In this document: positions 61,023 through 64,000 of the stretch, piece after piece
Layout: each line of letters begins with the position of its first letter
How positions within the stretch are numbered: the first letter of the stretch is position 1
NCBI GenBank assembly: GCA_963782445.1
Contig: CAWAJM010000001.1
Span: 2,666,001 to 2,730,000 of the forward strand
Reading direction: 5' to 3'
Origin: ZC4RG20 sp963782445
GTDB lineage: Bacteria; Pseudomonadota; Gammaproteobacteria; Steroidobacterales; Rariloculaceae
DNA: 64,000 bases
Program-made: the position numbers and the translations under genes
The notes under the pieces: generated by a model
The model's input: only the letters and a program-made list of their open reading frames with translations
What the model was told of the DNA's origin: nothing
Database searches by the model: none

Positions 61023-63304
61023 TATTGGCTCCCTCCGCTCACTTTGGTTCGGAACAGATCGCTCTGCGCGACGCCGAGGATGAGCGCCGAGAAGCGATAA
61101 TCCTGCGCCCGCGCCTGCTTGACGATGGCGCGCACGGTCGGCATGTCGTAGTACTCGAGCCGCCGCCCCACGGCGTAAGTCAGCAGCTTCTGGACCAGCG
61201 TCGTAACGAAGGCGTCGGACCGGCCAAGCAATGCGGCCCGCAGGCTCGCAGGGCCGTCGACGACGGTACCGTCCGTGAGCGTGGCGTGCGAATCGATCGG
61301 TTGCCCGCCGTCGGTCTCGCGCCAGCCGCCGATGAGATCGAAGTTTTCGAGCGCGAAGCCGACGGGCTCGATGATCGCGTGACACGACGCACAGACGGGG
61401 TTCTTGTGGTGCGCGGCGAGCCGCTCGCGGACCGTGGCCGTCGCCGCGGGGCCGTCGCTGCCCGCGAGCGTCGTATTGACGTTGGGCGGCGGGTTCGGCG
61501 GCGGCGCCCCGAGCAGGTTCTCGAGCACCCAGCGGCCGCGGATGACGGGCGACGTACGCGTCGCGACGGAGGTCAGTGTCAGAATGCTGGCCTGGCCGAG
61601 CAGGCCGCGGCGCGGGCTGTCGGCCGGGAGCCGGATCTTGCGGAAGTAGCTGCCGTGCACGCCGGGAATGCCGTAATGCTCGGCGAGCCGGTCGTTCACG
61701 TAGGTGAAGTCGGCATCGAGCAGGCGCAGGACGCTCTTGTCCTCGCGCATGATGGCGGTCAGAAAGCGCTTCGTCTCCTGCTGCATGGCGCGGCGCAGGT
61801 TATCGTCGAACCCGTCCGCGGAAGGCGTATCGGTGGCGAGCTCCGGCAGCAGCAGCCATTGCGCCGCGAAGTTGTCGACGAGCGAGTCGGCCTTCGGGTC
61901 GGCCAGCATGCGGCGCACCTGCGCCACGAGTGCGGCCGGATCGTGCAGCTTGCCCGAGGCCGCTGCGCGCAGCAGCGTGTCGTCCGGAATACTGCTCCAG
62001 AGGAAAAACGAGAGCCGCGAGGCCAGCGCGTAGTCGTCGACCGCATAGATCGTGCCCGGCGCGACATTCGGCGGATCGGGCTCGACGCGGTACAGAAAGC
62101 GGGGATCGACGAGGATGCGCGACAAGGCATGCTCGACGCCGGCCTCGAAGTCGCCGCCCTTCCTGCCAGCGTCGTAGAACCTCATGAGCCCCGCAAGATC
62201 CTTGTGCGAAACCGGCCGGCGAAAGGCGTGCGTGGCGAGCTTCGCGACGATCTTCTCGGCACACGGCCGCTCCTCCGCCGCGTTCTCCGGCTTGCAGATC
62301 AGAATCTGGCGCCGACTCGGAGTATCGCCGACGCCGGTCGGATCGAACGGACCGTCGATCTCGATATGCTGAATGCTGCCCTGCGTATCGTAGTACCCGT
62401 AGACATCGTCGACGCCGGCCGGGCGCCAGCCGTCGACGAGCGCGGCGGTCACGACGTGCGGCCCCGCAGACACCTTGATGCGGAACTGGGCGGGGTCATC
62501 CGCCTTGACCGGCTTGCCGTCGAGCGTCACGTCGAGGCGGCTGCCGGCCGGCATTCGATAACCCGCGCGGACGTGAAACTCGTACTCGGCGTCGAGAGGA
62601 AAGTCGTGCTCGATGCGCAGCCCGCCGCGCGTGCCGAGCGGCAGGCCCTCGATGTGCCGATCCTGCGCGAGCGTCGGGGGCGCCGAGTAGGTCGCCTGGC
62701 TGCGCGGCGTCGTCGGGTCGCCGAGTGCCCGGCGGCTGATCTTCATGGCCGCCGAGACATAGCCCTGGATCAACGACGGCGAAGTGCCGAGCGCAGCGGC
62801 GATGTCGTCGAAGCCCTCGCTCGAATCGTCGAGCGGCAGCAGCGTCGTCGCATCGATGTCGAGATGCAGCAGATCCCGAATCGCGTTCGCGTACTCCGTG
62901 CGGTTCAGTCGCCGCAGCGCCGTACGCGCCCGGGCCTCGGGGTGGGCCCTTTCGGCCGTATCGAGGCGTGCTTCGAGCGCGGTCGTGAACTCGTCCAGCG
63001 TCTTGCGCGGCGGCCGCGGCCGCCCCTTGGGCGGCATCATGCCCGCCTGCAGCTTGCGAACGACGTGCTCGAAGGTTTCCGCGTCCTTGCCGACGTGGAC
63101 GAAATCCTTGTCGTCGAGACTCATGCCGCCTGCGAGGTCGATCGAGTTGTGGCAATCCATGCAGTAGTGATGCACGAGCTGCTTCGCCGCAGCGGGATCC
63201 GTGTACGGGTTGCGCTGCGCGTGCAGCCACAGACCCGCGGCGCCCGCCGCACCGGCGACGCAAGCGGCGATCGAAGCGGTGACGGTCAAGGCGGCTCGGG
63301 GCAT
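61022..63304 (-). CDS. DUF1592-family cytochrome c-type protein
   Basis: A 760-residue protein with a leader (TVTASIAACVAGAAGAAGLW). The haem-binding motif HHYCMDCHNSIDLAGG lies near residue 48, and a second CxxCH (PVCASCHAIIEPVGFALENF) near residue 640. Between them are the domains usually annotated DUF1587, DUF1595, DUF1592, DUF1588 and DUF1585: LNRTEYANAIRDLLHLDID, RPVSHKDLAGLMRFYDAG, LASRLSFFLWSSIPDDTLL and LGQASILTLTSVATRTSPV. These proteins are common in Planctomycetes and occur in some proteobacteria. It is probably exported, possibly membrane-anchored, and passes electrons in an unknown oxidation. The next gene (DUF1552) starts inside its stop. It lies 7 bases downstream of the ankyrin gene. 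Confidence 0.9.
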   Translation of the reverse strand: MPRAALTVTASIAACVAGAAGAAGLWLHAQRNPYTDPAAAKQLVHHYCMDCHNSIDLAGGMSLDDKDFVHVGKDAETFEHVVRKLQAGMMPPKGRPRPPRKTLDEFTTALEARLDTAERAHPEARARTALRRLNRTEYANAIRDLLHLDIDATTLLPLDDSSEGFDDIAAALGTSPSLIQGYVSAAMKISRRALGDPTTPRSQATYSAPPTLAQDRHIEGLPLGTRGGLRIEHDFPLDAEYEFHVRAGYRMPAGSRLDVTLDGKPVKADDPAQFRIKVSAGPHVVTAALVDGWRPAGVDDVYGYYDTQGSIQHIEIDGPFDPTGVGDTPSRRQILICKPENAAEERPCAEKIVAKLATHAFRRPVSHKDLAGLMRFYDAGRKGGDFEAGVEHALSRILVDPRFLYRVEPDPPNVAPGTIYAVDDYALASRLSFFLWSSIPDDTLLRAAASGKLHDPAALVAQVRRMLADPKADSLVDNFAAQWLLLPELATDTPSADGFDDNLRRAMQQETKRFLTAIMREDKSVLRLLDADFTYVNDRLAEHYGIPGVHGSYFRKIRLPADSPRRGLLGQASILTLTSVATRTSPVIRGRWVLENLLGAPPPNPPPNVNTTLAGSDGPAATATVRERLAAHHKNPVCASCHAIIEPVGFALENFDLIGGWRETDGGQPIDSHATLTDGTVVDGPASLRAALLGRSDAFVTTLVQKLLTYAVGRRLEYYDMPTVRAIVKQARAQDYRFSALILGVAQSDLFRTKVSGGSQ

Positions 63305-63311
63305 TACGTCC

Positions 63312-64000
63312 TCAGTGTTTCATGAGCCGTTCGATCAGGGCGATCGAGCTCGGCTTCGGTTCGGCGGGATGGGTCGCGAGAAATACGCCGCGAGCCCAGT
63401 CGAGCGGTGTGCGGCCTTCCTTGTCCTTGACATCGAGACGCGCTCCGTGACTCACGAGGTATTCGATGATGGCGTCGGACCCGCGGTTGGCCGCACCGTC
63501 GACGGCCGTCAGTCCCATCGAGTTGGCGGCGTTCACGTCGTTGCCCAGCGAGGCGCAGAGTTTGACAGCTTCGAGCAACGCGTCCGGGCCTTCCGTGTAA
63601 GTCTGCGAGACGACCCAGTCGATGCCGGCGGCCGCCATGAGCGGCGTCGTGCCCGCGAACGTCGCGATGTTCGGATCGGCCCCGTGCGCAAGCAGCAGCC
63701 GCATGACCTCGAGGTCGCCGGCGCGCGCGGCACGCAGAAACGGGGTCTGCCCCGTCAAGTCGACCCATTCGAGCGACCACGTGATCGGCAGCAGATATTC
63801 GCGCGGCGGCGGCTTCTCTTTCGTGCGCGCGTTGGGCTTGGCGCCGTGGTCGAGAAGCATGCGGATGACCTCGAGGACCGGCTTGCGGTCGATCTTGCTC
63901 TCGAGCGTCTTGTTATCGAGATACAGGTTACGCACCTCGACGGCCGACCACAGCGGGCTGCGGCCGTACCAGTCCTGCGCATCGAGATCGGCACCGCGCT
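63312..64000 (-). CDS. Ankyrin-repeat protein, 5' part beyond the window
   Basis: The frame is open to the right edge, so the N-terminus is missing. At least four ankyrin repeats are visible: GADLDAQDWYGRSPLWSAV, then GQTPFLRAARAGDLEVMRLL, GTTPLMAAAGIDW, and MGLTAVDGAANRGSDAIIEY followed by GRTPLDWARG. Ankyrin stacks mediate protein binding. No signal peptide can be judged because the start is outside. It precedes the DUF1592/DUF1552 pair by 7 bases and is in the same operon; ankyrin proteins often accompany such pairs in this kind of genome, perhaps as binding partners. Confidence 0.88.
   Translation of the reverse strand, partial: RGADLDAQDWYGRSPLWSAVEVRNLYLDNKTLESKIDRKPVLEVIRMLLDHGAKPNARTKEKPPPREYLLPITWSLEWVDLTGQTPFLRAARAGDLEVMRLLLAHGADPNIATFAGTTPLMAAAGIDWVVSQTYTEGPDALLEAVKLCASLGNDVNAANSMGLTAVDGAANRGSDAIIEYLVSHGARLDVKDKEGRTPLDWARGVFLATHPAEPKPSSIALIERLMKH

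Noticed and set aside
1..64000. CRISPR arrays, tRNA, rRNA and riboswitches
   Set aside because: No regularly spaced direct repeats, cloverleaf sequences, rRNA-like segments or recognisable aptamer cores were seen on either strand by eye. Weak or atypical RNAs could still be missed.

Overview
The window reads as chromosomal DNA of a GC-rich (roughly two-thirds G+C by eye) Gram-negative bacterium. Many signal peptides, twin-arginine leaders, an OmpA-type lipoprotein, a Dcp peptidase, a PEP-CTERM protein and paired DUF1552/DUF1592 proteins fit a proteobacterium, most likely a gammaproteobacterium of the Steroidobacter/Nevskia kind. That placement is inferred from gene content only. No rRNA, tRNA, CRISPR array or intact transposase was seen.

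Region 1 (1-13.5 kb) is a polysaccharide/envelope locus. It holds two tandem ABC exporter genes on the plus strand (the first cut by the window edge), a secreted barrel-like protein, a glycosidase-glycosyltransferase fusion, galE, a UDP-glucuronate-decarboxylase-type epimerase, a GT-B-like glycosyltransferase, a RraA-family protein and a Wzx-like flippase. The epimerase-galE-fusion operon is preceded by a near-perfect sigma-54 promoter and a 10+1+10 palindrome.

Region 2 (13.7-24.2 kb) is metabolic: Dcp, a periplasmic molybdenum hydroxylase pair, a sulfotransferase, a triple SnoaL-like protein, an FMN split-barrel protein, a secreted VOC protein and a 2OG-oxygenase-like protein.

Region 3 (24.3-32.8 kb) is the most unusual part: a six-gene minus-strand operon. 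It encodes a VirD4/TraG-type ATPase with a large exported coiled-coil front, two small hydrophilic proteins ending in the same ER[DE]DDFGR tail, an OmpA-domain lipoprotein, a multispanning membrane protein and a secreted vWA-like protein. No other type IV secretion gene is present. I propose an undescribed envelope-spanning assembly built around a coupling-protein-like ATPase.

Region 4 (33.2-39.2 kb) has a phosphotriesterase-like hydrolase, a secreted lactonase-like MBL protein, two small membrane proteins, a TetR regulator divergent from a cupin gene across a perfect dyad, a frameshifted SnoaL-like gene and a secreted protein of unknown function.

Region 5 (39.5-54.5 kb) has a small lipoprotein beside a giant secreted repeat protein (about 2,690 residues, one frameshift near its N-terminus), a LuxR-type response regulator convergent with a hybrid histidine kinase, a sorbosone-dehydrogenase-like propeller, and a PEP-CTERM protein with its own sigma-54-like promoter followed by a peptidoglycan-binding protein.

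Region 6 (54.7-64 kb) has a Tat-exported alcohol dehydrogenase homologue, small unknowns, and an operon running leftwards from the right edge: ankyrin protein (cut by the edge), DUF1592-type cytochrome, DUF1552 protein and an FMN alpha-hydroxy-acid oxidase. A MITE-like element with perfect 29-bp inverted repeats sits exactly at the junction of the last two genes.
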